Under the pieces are notes generated by a model. It had not been told where the DNA came from. It did no database searches and was given only the letters and a program-made list of their open reading frames with translations. The translations under genes were made by a program, and so were the position numbers. From the NCBI GenBank assembly GCA_032622095.1, contig CP136062.1:197605887-197669886 (forward strand): a stretch of 64,000 nt of DNA. Reading direction: 5' to 3'. This DNA comes from Siphonodentalium dalli. Lineage: Eukaryota; Mollusca; Scaphopoda; Gadilida; Siphonodentaliidae. Positions 12,240-25,048 of this stretch are shown one piece after another. Each line of letters opens with the position of its first letter. The stretch's first letter is position 1.

Positions 12240-13008
12240 GAAAATTCCTATACATAATGTGAAACGACCGACCAAATACAAGTAATGTGATCAGTCGAGC
12301 TACCAAAGACTACTTTGAAACTAGAGAAGCCGATTAACATCAGGAATAAATTGATAATTATGTTCTATTCCAAACGCATCGTAGGCATGTACACATTTTA
12401 TTTGCACGCATATATTATTGAGCTTCTGCAATTTCACACTTTATAAATTTAGTATGAATATGTTGGAAGTTTATTATATGATCCATGTATAGATATGAAA
12501 ATTTTATATATTGTTATGCAAAGCATACGGCTCCCACGAGTTATTTACCAGATGATAAAAAGACAGTGGGTCCTCGACCCTCAGTTACAATGTCACATAC
12601 TCCGCTGATAAGTATGTCGATACAAGCACTCAGACAAACACAGTAAAAATCGCAACAGAAACTGATATTGCAACGGATGCATATTCTAAAACTTTAAAAG
12701 ATAGCATAAGACATAAGAAATGTTTGAAACATGTAATTATGAGATGGATGACTAAGGAAAAACAGATGAGGAAACATTAGTAGCTAAAATAACTAGTGGT
12801 GTGACTCCCAATTGGACTAAGGATACCCCCGTGATTTAAAACACTAAGATGTTTCACATGTCAGTAAAGTAAACATTAAGTTAAAATAATAAAATAACAG
12901 ATTCACATTGCAGGTGCACAATTATTAACTAAACATCGTCTTCGCCGCAAATAATTGGTAAAAACAATATTACTGAGAAAAATGAATATATTTTAAGTCA
13001 AGAGGCCT
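12240..13008. other. No gene recognised
   Basis: AT-rich sequence with ORFs below 70 codons. No feature is supported. Confidence 0.5.
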
Positions 13009-13410
13009 ATAACTCCGCCAAAATAAGTCTGACCAACATTAAAATCGCAGGTGCACAGGTTCATGTGGTGGTTGATGTCTGTGCAAAGTTTAACAAAAAA
13101 GATTCATAAACAACTGAGAAAAAGTCAGGACAAAATTTTCACGGAAAAAATAAAAAAAAAACTACTGAGAAAAACTCCGGACAAAATTGTGTCAAGAAGG
13201 CCTCTGCGAAAATAAGTCTGACCGACATTAAAATCTCAGGTGCACAGGTTCCCATGGTGGTTGATGCCTGTGCTAAGTTTCACGGAAAATGATTACAAAA
13301 ACGATTGAGAAAAATTCCGGACATATTTGTGTCCACAGACGACGGACGGACAGACAAGCTGATTCCTGTAAACCCCCCACAAAATTGTTGCGGGGGGGGG
13401 GGGTATAAAA
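13009..13410. repeat. Tandem repeat (~195 bp x 2) ending in a G-tract
   Basis: Two related units share AAATAAGTCTGACC, ATTAAAATC-CAGGTGCACAG, GTGGTTGATG-CTGTGC and ACTGAGAAAA-CCGGACA. The array closes with GACGGACGGACAGACAAGCT, then CCCCCCAC, AAATTGTTGC and a G12 run. I associate this repeat type with bivalve and related genomes; that is recollection, not something the sequence proves. Confidence 0.6.
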
Positions 13411-13470
13411 AGAAGTTTGGTAATTATGACTTTTTGGTGGACATGATCGATGGTGAGATTATAAATGTTA

Positions 13471-13748
13471 AAGGGGGACTGTACTCTAAATCCGGCCATT
13501 TATGGGACTATCTCTCTTAATACTCAACAGAATATATGCACAGCTGAATGAATTTGAGCCATGGATTAGTGCAAAATACATGTGCTCTGTGAACGCTGCA
13601 AACAACATGGTAATTATAATGAAAAATGAGCAATAAAACGATTTTCATTATAATTACCATGTTGTTTGCATCGTTCATAGAGCATATGAATGTATACTGC
13701 ACTAATCCATGGCTCCATAAATGCCGGATTTAGTGGACAGTCCCCCTT
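13471..13748. mobile_element. Foldback MITE with TA flanks
   Basis: The left end AAGGGGGACTGTACTCTAAA is mirrored by an end reading GTGGACAGTCCCCCTT. TA lies on both sides (13469-13470 and 13749-13750), as in Tc1/mariner-type insertions. Long arms continue inward (CCATGGATTAGTGCA, AACAACATGGTAATTATAAT), so most of the 278 bp folds into one hairpin with a small central loop. It is non-coding. Confidence 0.75.
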
Positions 13749-13751
13749 TAA

Positions 13752-16700
13752 TGCATTTATGAAAGAGAAGCAGAAATTAATAGATAAAACTCATATTGAG
13801 CTATGGATACGTGGCTGTATAGATATTTTATTGTAGAATATATATATCTTTATTTCCAGCTAGGAGAGTATGTTTTACAAAATACATGTTACAAAGGAAA
13901 GTCAATAGTGATTCCCGCCACCATGAAACACAATCACTCATCAAAACAATCACACACAATAAATAAATAAATACATAAATAAATAGATAATTAAATAAAT
14001 AAAAACAAGCACACAAAAACAAATTGACAATAAATACATATATATGTCAACAGACCGTAGCATAAAGCTACACATTTACTAACAGACCCCTTCCCCACAG
14101 TGACATGGCAAAACAGAAAGCAATATAGATATTTTATTGTAGAATATGAATGAATACCTTGACAAAATTGAATATTCCAAGCAAGATTAATCAGCGCATA
14201 CACGAAGATAGTGAACTATTGGATATCTCGATAATGTGTGTGCTCACTGGCACAGAAAAACAATTTAAGAATACCTTGGACTGAAACCACGTCCAAATGA
14301 TGCTGAACACAATCTCACTGAGTTGATGATTTTTTAGTGAATGCATGTTAGCATTTCATTCAATTATGTACAGTTGTGTCGTTGTCTTGGATAACAACAG
14401 TAGTAACCTTTGTTTATGGGCTTTTTGTTGTTATTACGAATGTGTTTTACCTGTGTTCACAATGGCCAGTTTCTGAATAGTTCTGACCCTAATCGAACAC
14501 TCTCGATCCGAATTGTATGTATATTTTTATATAGTTTGCTCATTTTAAGTCTAATTACCTTGTATTGCTGTACACAGTTGCTTGAATTGTTCTTCTGTCA
14601 GTTTCTTCCAGTCGTGATATGGCATAGCGGCTAAACGTCATTAAACGGACATGGCTTATTCGAACCTCGAATTGTTTTCTACGTAATTTGGAGCGGGGGA
14701 TACGAAAGGTCATTAAATAAACGAACTATTGATATACCGGCTTCATATGGGTGATTCTCCCGTAAACGAGCAAACCCATGTCCTGCGTTATTAGTTCATC
14801 CTATGAAAAACAATGGCCACCATACATAAAAGTGATGGTAATGATCTTGTAGCTCACGATACAGGCATTTATTAGAGACATTTCGGGTTTAGTATGGACG
14901 TGTGACAACATATATGCCATGTGTATATTACAGGCTACGCACCCCGAAACAGCATGTCCCAAAGCAAAGGCATTCAACTTCCCTGATTGTTCCCATTCGC
15001 CACCGAACGATTTATCTTTAAACCAATTGATATTCTTGTGCGGAATTTTGCACTGAACGCCATGCAATTCGTATAATTTTTATGAAATTAAATATTTAGT
15101 TAGTGGAAAGCATGTGAAGTCTTCCAAAAGCATGTCCCGTTATATAGAATCATTACCCAAACGCACGATAAAGACGGCTGATATTATCACCAGAAACATA
15201 GCTTGTTCATATCTATGGTTGCATCGTGGAGTAAATATCCTTTAATGTCTAGAAAAAATAAACCCAGGTTATGTTTCCTTGAATAATTTTTCAAAATCAA
15301 CCTTTGAAACTAGAAATCGCTAGCGTATATTTATTCAGCGTCATTACACAAACGCAGACCATTTAAATGTTACATGCTGTAGGCGAACGATTAAAAGTTT
15401 ATTTCGAAAGCTCGCAGCGGTTGTTTGTTCATAAACTAGTTCATTTTCGTAGGTGATGGATATTCAAAATATAAGATCAACGGAATCTAACGAATTCTCT
15501 AAATGGATTGACGTTTACATCAAACAATCTCAGTGAGAAGCAGATGACAGTTTGAAAAGTCAATTATTTCCGTACTTTTCAACAATCGTTCTGCCTGCGG
15601 GGCGATTTCCGGCTCGTGTGTTATAGCAACGGCGTCAAAATACACATTTTGGACCATCAGAATATCACACTGACAATTCTATCTGATTGAGCGCACCGAG
15701 AAACCCCCAAATACCAAATTTCAGTTCAGTATCTTGAAACATGTAAGAGAAATCCATCGACAATGTTTTCTACTCTAAATTATCATTGCAATTTGGCGAA
15801 CCCCTTGGGGAACAGACTTTGATTGACGTATGTTCACGTTGTCTACATCAGAGTTCCTCGATCGTTTGGAGTCAAACCAAGTGTACGTGGGACCAGGGCA
15901 TGCCCGACTTGATAGGAATCGCCTTATATGCGATCAAAATCTGTTTCCAATTATCATATCTGAACGCTGTATTCGTTGACCTATTAGAGAGTTTGAACTC
16001 TAAGTCACGCCCACAAAGCACATCAATTTCCACCACGTATATTCAAATGGCTGTATCTCATAGACGTCTCAACGTGCGGAGCTACGCAATACGTCGTTTG
16101 GACGGATACATCATCGGCTACTCAAACAATATATACTCATAACGATAATTCAACTATTAAAGGGCACATGTCAATAAGTTTTGGAGAAAGAGCGAATTTG
16201 ACAATGACGTTGCCCTGATTCAACCCCAAAAAAACGTCATTGGCACATGCTGTAATGAACGACCTTGATTGACCTTGACCTGGCCCTATAATTTTGCCCA
16301 ATGTCATTTTCGTGGTCACCAATATCTGTGCTACATACTCACATAAAATTCATCGGCATGTGACAAACTTTTTCCCCCCAGAATTTTCTGGACGAAATTG
16401 TTCATTTAATGGAGAATCACCCATATGCTCTGAAAACACTTTCTACAGTCACAACCATTTTGCAGCCGTTTTCAACTTTACGCCAGAAGTCAGACACACG
16501 CTATTTATTGCTACCATATCAGGAATAGACTACCACGGAACGCTCTTTTCTGTTCTATGCCGCGCAAATGGCTGTTTTGTGTTTGGGACCCAACACCGTA
16601 TTCACATTTACTTCAATGCGTCTTTTTGGGTTATATAATGCTCGTAGAAAGGTAGTTCAGATATTTATCGACTTATTTCGATACTTCGAAAAATTCAAAA

Positions 16701-18770
16701 GCGAATAATATTATGTGTATTTTGGAGCGCAAACCTCCATGTGGCTTTAAGGCAACTTTCATGTTATAGGTGTGTGTGAATGTCGTAGCCCGTCAACTCT
16801 TGAATTAGAGGCAAGGTTTCACACACCCACCTCTTGGACAATACTGTCCGATATGTCGTTCACGGAAATGACACATGACCTATTTTTGTTTTCAGTATGA
16901 AGAATTATCTTAGCTCCTATTCACCAAGAAACATAACATTCTGGTATGTACGCCAGGGGAATAAAAAACAATAACTTGCTTCCGACCGAAGCATGCTGCA
17001 TTGTCTGCATGGAACAGCATACATGTATACGCTTCATCATGCTAACATACTAGCAAGAGATAAGAAACTAACATTTACGGACCGTATCACGTGACATTCG
17101 ACCCAATGGCAAACATAATTCATTGTTTTTGAAACAGCATGTACATTCTGCACTCGACCATTCACGAAAAAATAGAAGCATGTCAAGGAGTCTTTGTTAT
17201 CGGCACCTGATAAATATTAGGCATTGTCTGGAACTGTGTCATGGACACAGAATATGTGAAGTCTTGCCTGAATACCAGGATTGTGTTCTGGGGTTGCAGG
17301 AAACAGGTAGCATAATGACTTATTCTGAAAAGGAAATGCAATGTATAATACTATGCAACAACTCCAACAATCTACTAATATCGTTGATGACCCACTTACA
17401 TCCTGCCAAGAATTTGTATGTGCTTTATGTTACAAGCCGACATGTATTCAAGTCGATGAATTACGATGAATTTTCTCCTGTCGTCAAACGAAAACAATGA
17501 CACCAAATGCAGATTTCTGAAGCAACACGTTTTTCGTGCAAACTATCAGGCAACTACATGGCACAATAACTCACACCCATTCTGGAATGCCATGTCCTTA
17601 TAACCATATGCAACATGGGCTCCATACATAACCCTACGTTGTGTGGCATTGTAACCATAGTCCGTCTATAATGCACGATATACATGTTTATGGTTATATG
17701 ATAAAACTAGGCATAGCGATATGAGTTTTCTCTAAAGTATGTCCCTTTACCTATTGCCCGTTTGAGTGTCATGTAAATAATATTATCCCCTGGACGCAGA
17801 GCGGGAATGGTCAGCACCCAGATGCGCGTGCATAAGAACGAATCTATAACCAATGATGTAGCACGATTCATGCGCAATCATGATTGGACAGTCCACTATC
17901 ATTGTCGTTTTCATGCCCGTCGGGTTCGTAGCATAGATCAACGCCATGCTACTATTATAATCTTCGTATTGTTAACAAATCCAAATGATTTCAGTTGACC
18001 CAGAATATATACCCACAAGCTGGGCAGAACCATAACAGCTAAATAGAGTAAACAAATTCCTAAAAATCCTATAAAGTACTGAACCTTTTGACATGCAGTG
18101 TATCGGATCTCCCCGTGTGGCCCGGTCCGTCCCCAAGCGCTAATATATAATCAAGCCATGGGAGTTCTGCTTGTCTCCCTCCATGTCTGGCTAAAATGAC
18201 CCCGCAACAGAAGTACCGGTATAGAAAGCATAGTTACCGTGCATGATATATATGGGTGCATGGGATTATATGGGATTAGTTTTCCATGACGGCCATTGGT
18301 GGTCGCTGCGTGAGGGGACCAAAAGTCCTACACATCAACAACACATCGATGACACTTCATCCCTATCCAAATCCTGTCATGGAACTACTGCGATTTGCAA
18401 TTGGCTACAATGATTCATGTGAATTGTTGTTATTTGGCCGCCGACATGTCAGGATGTACTGGTGAATGAAATGTGAGGATATATGCATGGAATAACCGAA
18501 GTAGTGCCAATTTTGACTTAAATGGCTACCCTGAGGACGAGCACAGTTATTGGGCATTTTCGTCAATGAATTACTCATCACAATACATGAGTTGAGACAA
18601 GATATTAGAGTTCTTTAGTTTGTTGATGAGCACTAGTGAATGCATTTCTTAATGAACAATACCTTATCCCCATATGACGAACCCAGTTAAATTTGTGTCG
18701 GTATGTTTGAAAATCTTCGATGTTCGTGGCCATTTTGGACGCCATCTTAAAACAATTATCAAATATATAT
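13752..18770. other. 5-kb stretch without a recognised gene
   Basis: Several ORFs of 114-125 codons are open on the plus strand (15786-16142, 16294-16638, 17123-17500). None shows a domain, a convincing start context or splice structure that I recognise. There are short AAATAAATAAAT runs near 13960-14000. A small cluster of GACCTTGA motifs lies near 16260. I cannot assign a function to any of it. Confidence 0.5.
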
Positions 18771-18771
18771 A

Positions 18772-19298
18772 TCTCATATATATTTTGAAGACCTCTGTCT
18801 GTATGTTTGTTTGTCTGTCTGTCTGTCTGTCTGTCATTAATACAAATCTACGATTATCGACCGATCGGGACGAAACTTGGTACGTGTGTGTAGTTTGACC
18901 AGGCGGTGAACGTTGTCGTATTGGCGAGCCCGTGCGGCGCCCGCTTCGCGCATGCGCAGACGAGATCTCGGAAACGGGTGGAGCTATCGACTTGAAATTT
19001 GCTATGTGAATGTATCTTGCCCCGGATACGAATTTTATCGGGTCGCCGAGCCCATGCGACACCAGCTTCGCGCATGCGCAGACGAGATCTCGGAAACGGG
19101 TGGAGCTATCGACTTGAAATTTTATTTTTGAATGTATCTTGCCCCGGATACGAATTTTATCGGGTCGCCGAGCCCGTGCGACGCCAGCTTCGCGCATGCG
19201 CAGACCAGATCTCGGAAACGGGTAGAGCGATCGACTTGAAATTTGTTTTTTGAATAGCCCGGATGAATAGCCCGGACAACGTCGGGCTCATCGGCTAG
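18772..19298 (+). mobile_element. Helitron-like element, unit A
   Basis: It starts TCTCATATATATTTTGAAG, a divergent form of the other units' start, then has a (TCTG)n stretch. It contains three ~124-bp tandem repeats that include CGCGCATGCGCAGACGAGAT and GGAAACGGGTGGAGCTATCG. It ends with the hairpin AGCCCGGACAACGTCGGGCT, then CATCGG and CTAG (19295-19298). This matches a Helitron 3' end (hairpin, short spacer, CTRR). Unit B follows with no gap. The minus-strand ORFs here are by-products of the repeats. Confidence 0.6.
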
Positions 19299-19924
19299 TC
19301 TATTATATATTTTGGAAGATCTGTGTGTCTGTGTGTGTGTCTGTGTGTGTGTCTGTGTGTGTGGTCGCGATGAACTCGAAAACGTCCCACCCGATTTCGA
19401 TGAAACTTGGTATGTGGTGGTATGTTCGGCCGGGGACGAACATAGGCATATTAATTTGTCCGTGCGACGTCACCTTGACCTTGAAATCGGGTCATTTCAA
19501 GGTCAAACGCCCGATTATCACGGGATTTCGATGAAACTTGGTATGTGGGGGTACTTTCTTATGGCGAGTCTCATAAGCATATTCATTTGCCCGTGCGACG
19601 TGACCTTGACCTTGAAATCGGGTAACTTCAAGGTCAAATCGCCAATTTTGATGGGATTTCGACGAAATTTGATACGTGGGTTTAGTTTTGTCCACTGATT
19701 GTTTTGGACGGGTCCAATCGTGACCCCGACCAGACCTTGACCTTCAAAATGATCAATTCAAGGTCAAATCGGGTAAAACCGGATGGATTTCGACGGGCAC
19801 GTTTGTCGGGTACTTTTGTCCGGGCAGTGTTTTTGGACTGGTCAAATCGTGACCCCACTTGACCTTGACCTTCAAAATGGACAATTCAAGGTCAAAGCCC
19901 GGACGAAGTCGGGTCACCTTCTAG
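19299..19924 (+). mobile_element. Helitron-like element, unit B
   Basis: It starts TCTATTATATATTTTGGAAG and ends with CCCGGACGAAGTCGGG, then TCACCTTCTAG. The body reads GATGAACTCGAAAACG, GATTTCGATGAAACTTGG and repeated TGACCTTGACCTT / AAGGTCAAA strings. It has no transposase coding. It joins units A and C directly, with CTAG|TC at both junctions. Confidence 0.7.
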
Positions 19925-20535
19925 TCTATTATATATTTTGGAAGATCTGTGTGTCTGTCTGTGTGTCTGTGTGTTCGCGATGAACTCGAAAAAGGCCCAC
20001 CCGATTTCGATGAAACTTGGTATGTGGCGGTATTTTCGGCCGGGGACGAACATAGGCATATTAATTTGTCCGTGCGACATGACCTTGACCTTGAAATCGG
20101 GTCATTTCAAGGTCAAACGCCCGAATATCACGGGATTTCGACGAAACTTGGTATGTGGGGGTACTTTCTTATGGCGAGTCTCATAGGCATATTCATTTGC
20201 CCGTGCGACATGACCTTGACCTTGAAATCGGGTAACTTCAAGGTCAAATCGCCAATTTTGATGGGATTTCGACGAAATTTGATACGCGGGGTTACTTTTG
20301 TCCACTGATTGTTTTGGACGGGTCCAATCGTGACCCCGACCAGACCTTGACCTTCAAAATGATCAATTCAAGGTCAAATCGGGTAAAACCGGATGGATTT
20401 CGACGGGCACGTTTGTCGGGTACTTTTGTCCGGGCAGTGTTTTTGGACTGGTCAAATCGTGACCCCACTTGACCTTGACCTACAAAATGGACAATTCAAG
20501 GTCAAAGACCGGACGAAGTCGGGTCACCTTACTAG
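19925..20535 (+). mobile_element. Helitron-like element, unit C
   Basis: This is a near-identical tandem copy of unit B (period 626 bp, then 611 bp). The differences are a shorter TCTG/TGTG tract, scattered substitutions and an extra base before the final CTAG (CACCTTACTAG). The terminal hairpin is present as CCGGACGAAGTCGGG, with A in place of the first C. Confidence 0.7.
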
Positions 20536-21523
<988 letters not shown>

Positions 21524-24103
21524 ATCGGCTTTGCACACAAATTTAAATACATATATGAACTAGTTGACAAAAAAGTGAACATGTGAGGTTTTCTGAATTT
21601 ACCAATTCTGGACCAGTATCCTCGTGTTATTTTTCCATACCCCTATCAAAATTTAATCACAATGTTGTAAACTTTTGAGAAATTAGTAAAATTACCATTT
21701 TTCACCATTTTCCCCCCAAATTGTCATCTTAGAACACGTTCGGACAAGGTTGTTTATAATTCCCCGTCATCAGTCTCTACGTTGTTTCATTTAATGCACA
21801 TAAAGCCTTCTTTGCATGCGGCATTCTAGGTGTAAACTATACAATTCATTTTTCTAAGAAAATTTTATTTTAGTTTATGCCCACAGCGCATTTTCACAGA
21901 TATATAATTGGCATTCCATTATCCAAATTGTTTTGCTATGTCTTTGGGGCAATGTTGTAAATATGTTGCCCGTCAATATCCCATGTGTTTCACAAGTTAT
22001 AGCCAATTATATGTGATACTATTTTTCAAAATCCAAGCAATATTTCGCAATTTCAAAATATTTATCGCATTTTTTTTCGAACTAGCGTATACATTGGTCC
22101 AGTGCTGTATCACATGTTGTTTTATGGTGATCTATAATTAATATAAACGATGTCTTGTTCACTTTATAACCGCAGTAAATGTTCTATACGCTGACACTTG
22201 TACTCAAAGAAATGTTTATTTTATTTTAGGGGTAGGAGTTGTCTTTCCTGAAAAATCTACTTTGGGACACATTCTGAAGCAGGCAACAAGCAAAATCGGA
22301 TGCGTCGTATAATGACCTTTAATTTGATATATAAAAACCTTTGTTGGGGGGGGGGGTGCAGCCAACTTCTAAACTAGAGGCTTTATGAGAATTGGCCCAC
22401 GGACTATTCGGTGTGGGGTAATCTGATGGTGTAGTCCATGCGCGCAAATCGGTCATAGCCTCCAAAACGATAATCAATCAACGGCCCATAACATTGACAA
22501 CGACCTTCCCGAACACACCTGTCCCGTCTACTGAACTAGTAAACCGCTAAAGATGCAAGTGCAATGTGCATCGGTTAATGTGGGGGCACGCCACATATGT
22601 AGATATGGTCGTGACTTTCAAAACAATATGCCGTTTATGTTTTGCTTATAGTGCCATATATGATTATTAATGCGAGTGATCTTTTTTTATGACAAATATG
22701 CTCTTCCTATAATTCCGATATCCCGGAAAATCAATTATACATGACAATATTCCTCTCTAAAGTGTCAGGCACATAACGCATAAAATGCATTTTATGTTGC
22801 ATGTAAACTGTTAATATTTGACACATGAAACGAACAATAATACGCGGTTCACCCGAAGCTAATGGTATCGTACTTAACCGGTGGGAACTCATCCACGTGG
22901 GTTATTTTCATCATCGACCTTCAAATACGAGACATGCGGTGCAACCAGACCACTCCAATGTTACCGACCTTCAAATGCGAGACATACGGTACAACCAAAC
23001 CAATCCAATGTGGACTGCACTGACACATGCACTGGTCACATTTTAGTTTAACAATGTTGATTTGCCATTAAAAACTATAATGTGCAAACTAAAATATAAT
23101 ATAACGCAATATAATGTATGATGTCTGATGAGGTACGGTCAGGGATTTAAATGTACGTTTGAAGCTTATAAGTGTCAGTTCCCTATATAACCTAAATCAG
23201 TTGAAATTGGAAAACGAAATACACCTACTGTAAGTTCATTGACTACAATAACTTACATGTTCTCCCAAATATCAGCACGTCATGGGCTTATAATAGGATT
23301 TGTTTCAGTTCATAATCGGCATAGAATCGCATCATTTTGAGTCCATATCGAACTGAAAATGAGTGTTTTAGTGCTAGTATCAACTCACAATGACCTCTTA
23401 TACGTTTATTATGGGCCAGAGATAACACGAATAAACCAATACACGACTTGCCAGATGAACTCTCTTTAATATGTATTTTCACTGTGATCCGCGCCATAAA
23501 ACGGAATAACGTTATATATAAGTTCCCTATGTGCTTATTTCAGAATTAACTAATCCAATATATGAATGTTATAGGTCGATTATGAACGTATTTGCACGAG
23601 GATGTGATGTGCATTGCGTAGTTGTTGTTTGTGTGTGTGTTATCTTAATTAGTGTATTTCTTAATTAGTGAATACTTGTTGCAAATGAACATTTTATCAA
23701 CTGACCTTGACCTTAGCGGGTGACATTGACATCAATGTCTCTCGCCATTTATTACTCTCTATATCTTAGTGTGTGACATTGACAACAATGTCTCTCGCAT
23801 ATTATTGACATCAATATCTCTCGCCATTTATTTTTTTAACTGTCACCGACATATATACTAATATCAAACATAGTACCAATTAGTTTCAGAGGTATTTCCT
23901 GTTGTTAATCCACTGAGCTAATATAGTCTGGTCGATAAAAGGTTTGACCTACAGAACAAACTTGGACTAAGTGGTTTGTATTTCATTTTGGATAGGAAAA
24001 TATCCTCTTTTACAGAGATTATAAAATTGTCCATTTTCCGGCCTTTGGGAAGTAGATTTTTCTAAAAACATCCCTCATCGGCGACATCAGAACGCCTTAC
24101 TTG
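21524..24103. other. No gene recognised; two small tandem repeats
   Basis: Mostly featureless AT-rich sequence. A ~50-bp tandem pair lies at 22911-23012 (CGACCTTCAAATRCGAGACA twice). A GACATTGACATCAATGTCTC motif is repeated about three times at 23725-23835. A G10 run lies at 22347. No ORF is convincing. Confidence 0.5.
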
Positions 24104-24493
24104 TCCATCCGCAGGGGCGCCGGAAGCATCCAAGGGCAGGGGGGCAGAGCCTACAAAAGGGCACTTTTCCGCAAAAAAGGGCATTTTCTCCGCAGACTCG
24201 GGAAAATAACCATAAATTCATTGTGGCAAAAATCCCTATTTTAATGGTATTTGTCGGTTTTTATGGCCGTTTTGTGATAAAATTGACAAACAATTAATAT
24301 TCCTTGTGAAATTGGTGGTATTTGGACCAAAAAAGTCACATTTTGCTATAAAAACACGAGATTAAACACACAAAAAGCATTTTCTGTCTCCAGAAAAAGG
24401 GCAAGTCCTGCCCCCGCTCGCCCCCCCCCTTGGTAAAGGGCAGGGGGTCAGCTGCCCCCTCTGCCCTCCTCTTCCGGCGCCCCTGTCCATCCG
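24104..24493. mobile_element. hAT-type MITE with 8-bp target duplication
   Basis: A perfect 8-bp direct repeat TCCATCCG (24104-24111 and 24486-24493) flanks a 374-bp element. The element begins CAGGGGCGCCGGAAG and ends CTTCCGGCGCCCCTG, a perfect 15-bp inverted repeat. An 8-bp duplication with CAGGGG-type ends is diagnostic of the hAT superfamily. The interior is AT-rich, with AAAGGGCA-type motifs near both ends, and does not code. Confidence 0.9.
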
Positions 24494-24556
24494 ATATATA
24501 CCAGTTTGTGAGAAATTAGAGTACGAGAGCGAATAGGGTGATAGTTAGAGGACCGA

Positions 24557-25048
24557 AAATAATGCAATCTTTTTTTTTTTGTAAATAAAGTTTATTTGTG
24601 CATAAGTGTCTTAATAACAGAGCACCGGGTCCGGTCAACAGGAAAACCAATATAAGACCCAAACACCAATAGTCAAAATTCAAAACACGTGATCAGGTAC
24701 AACAGTGAACTAAGAAAAACAAAATGAAACAACATAATAATTCATTGCTCAGCAGAAAATGAGGGCGGCTTCTGGTTGGGATCAGACAATTAAATACTAT
24801 AGAGATGTACTTGAGGGACAACAGGGCTGTGATGTAGAGGGATGGTACAGTAAACAATACATGTACTTGTTCAATCAGGTTTAATTGTATTATATTAGAG
24901 ATTTTGAATTACACCGCTTGTTATATAGATGGACAGTATTAAAGATAAGATTATTTGTTGCATCACTGTCAGAATTGTTTCCATAAAGTAAGCTTTTAAT
25001 ATTTATATCCAAATTCATGTTCTTTAATGAACTATAAATAATGCAATC
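24557..25048 (-). mobile_element. Retroposed copy (reverse strand) with 13-bp target duplication and poly(A)
   Basis: AAATAAATGC-type flanks form a perfect 13-bp direct repeat, AAATAATGCAATC (24557-24569 and 25036-25048). The insert (24570-25035) starts with a T-run on the plus strand, i.e. a poly(A) tail on the minus strand. AATAAA lies about 20 nt upstream of that tail. This is the signature of LINE-mediated retroposition. The minus strand has no long ORF, so the insert is a 5'-truncated LINE 3' end, a SINE-like element or a processed-transcript fragment; I cannot tell which. Confidence 0.8.

Noticed and set aside
15786-17500. Three ORFs of 114-125 codons
   Set aside because: Length alone is not unusual for 64 kb in six frames, and none has a domain, codon bias or splice context that I can defend.
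18664-19253. Arg-rich ORFs on both strands, including a 177-codon minus-strand frame
   Set aside because: The repeated peptide simply mirrors three tandem ~124-bp DNA repeats. The frames overlap on both strands and have no domain.
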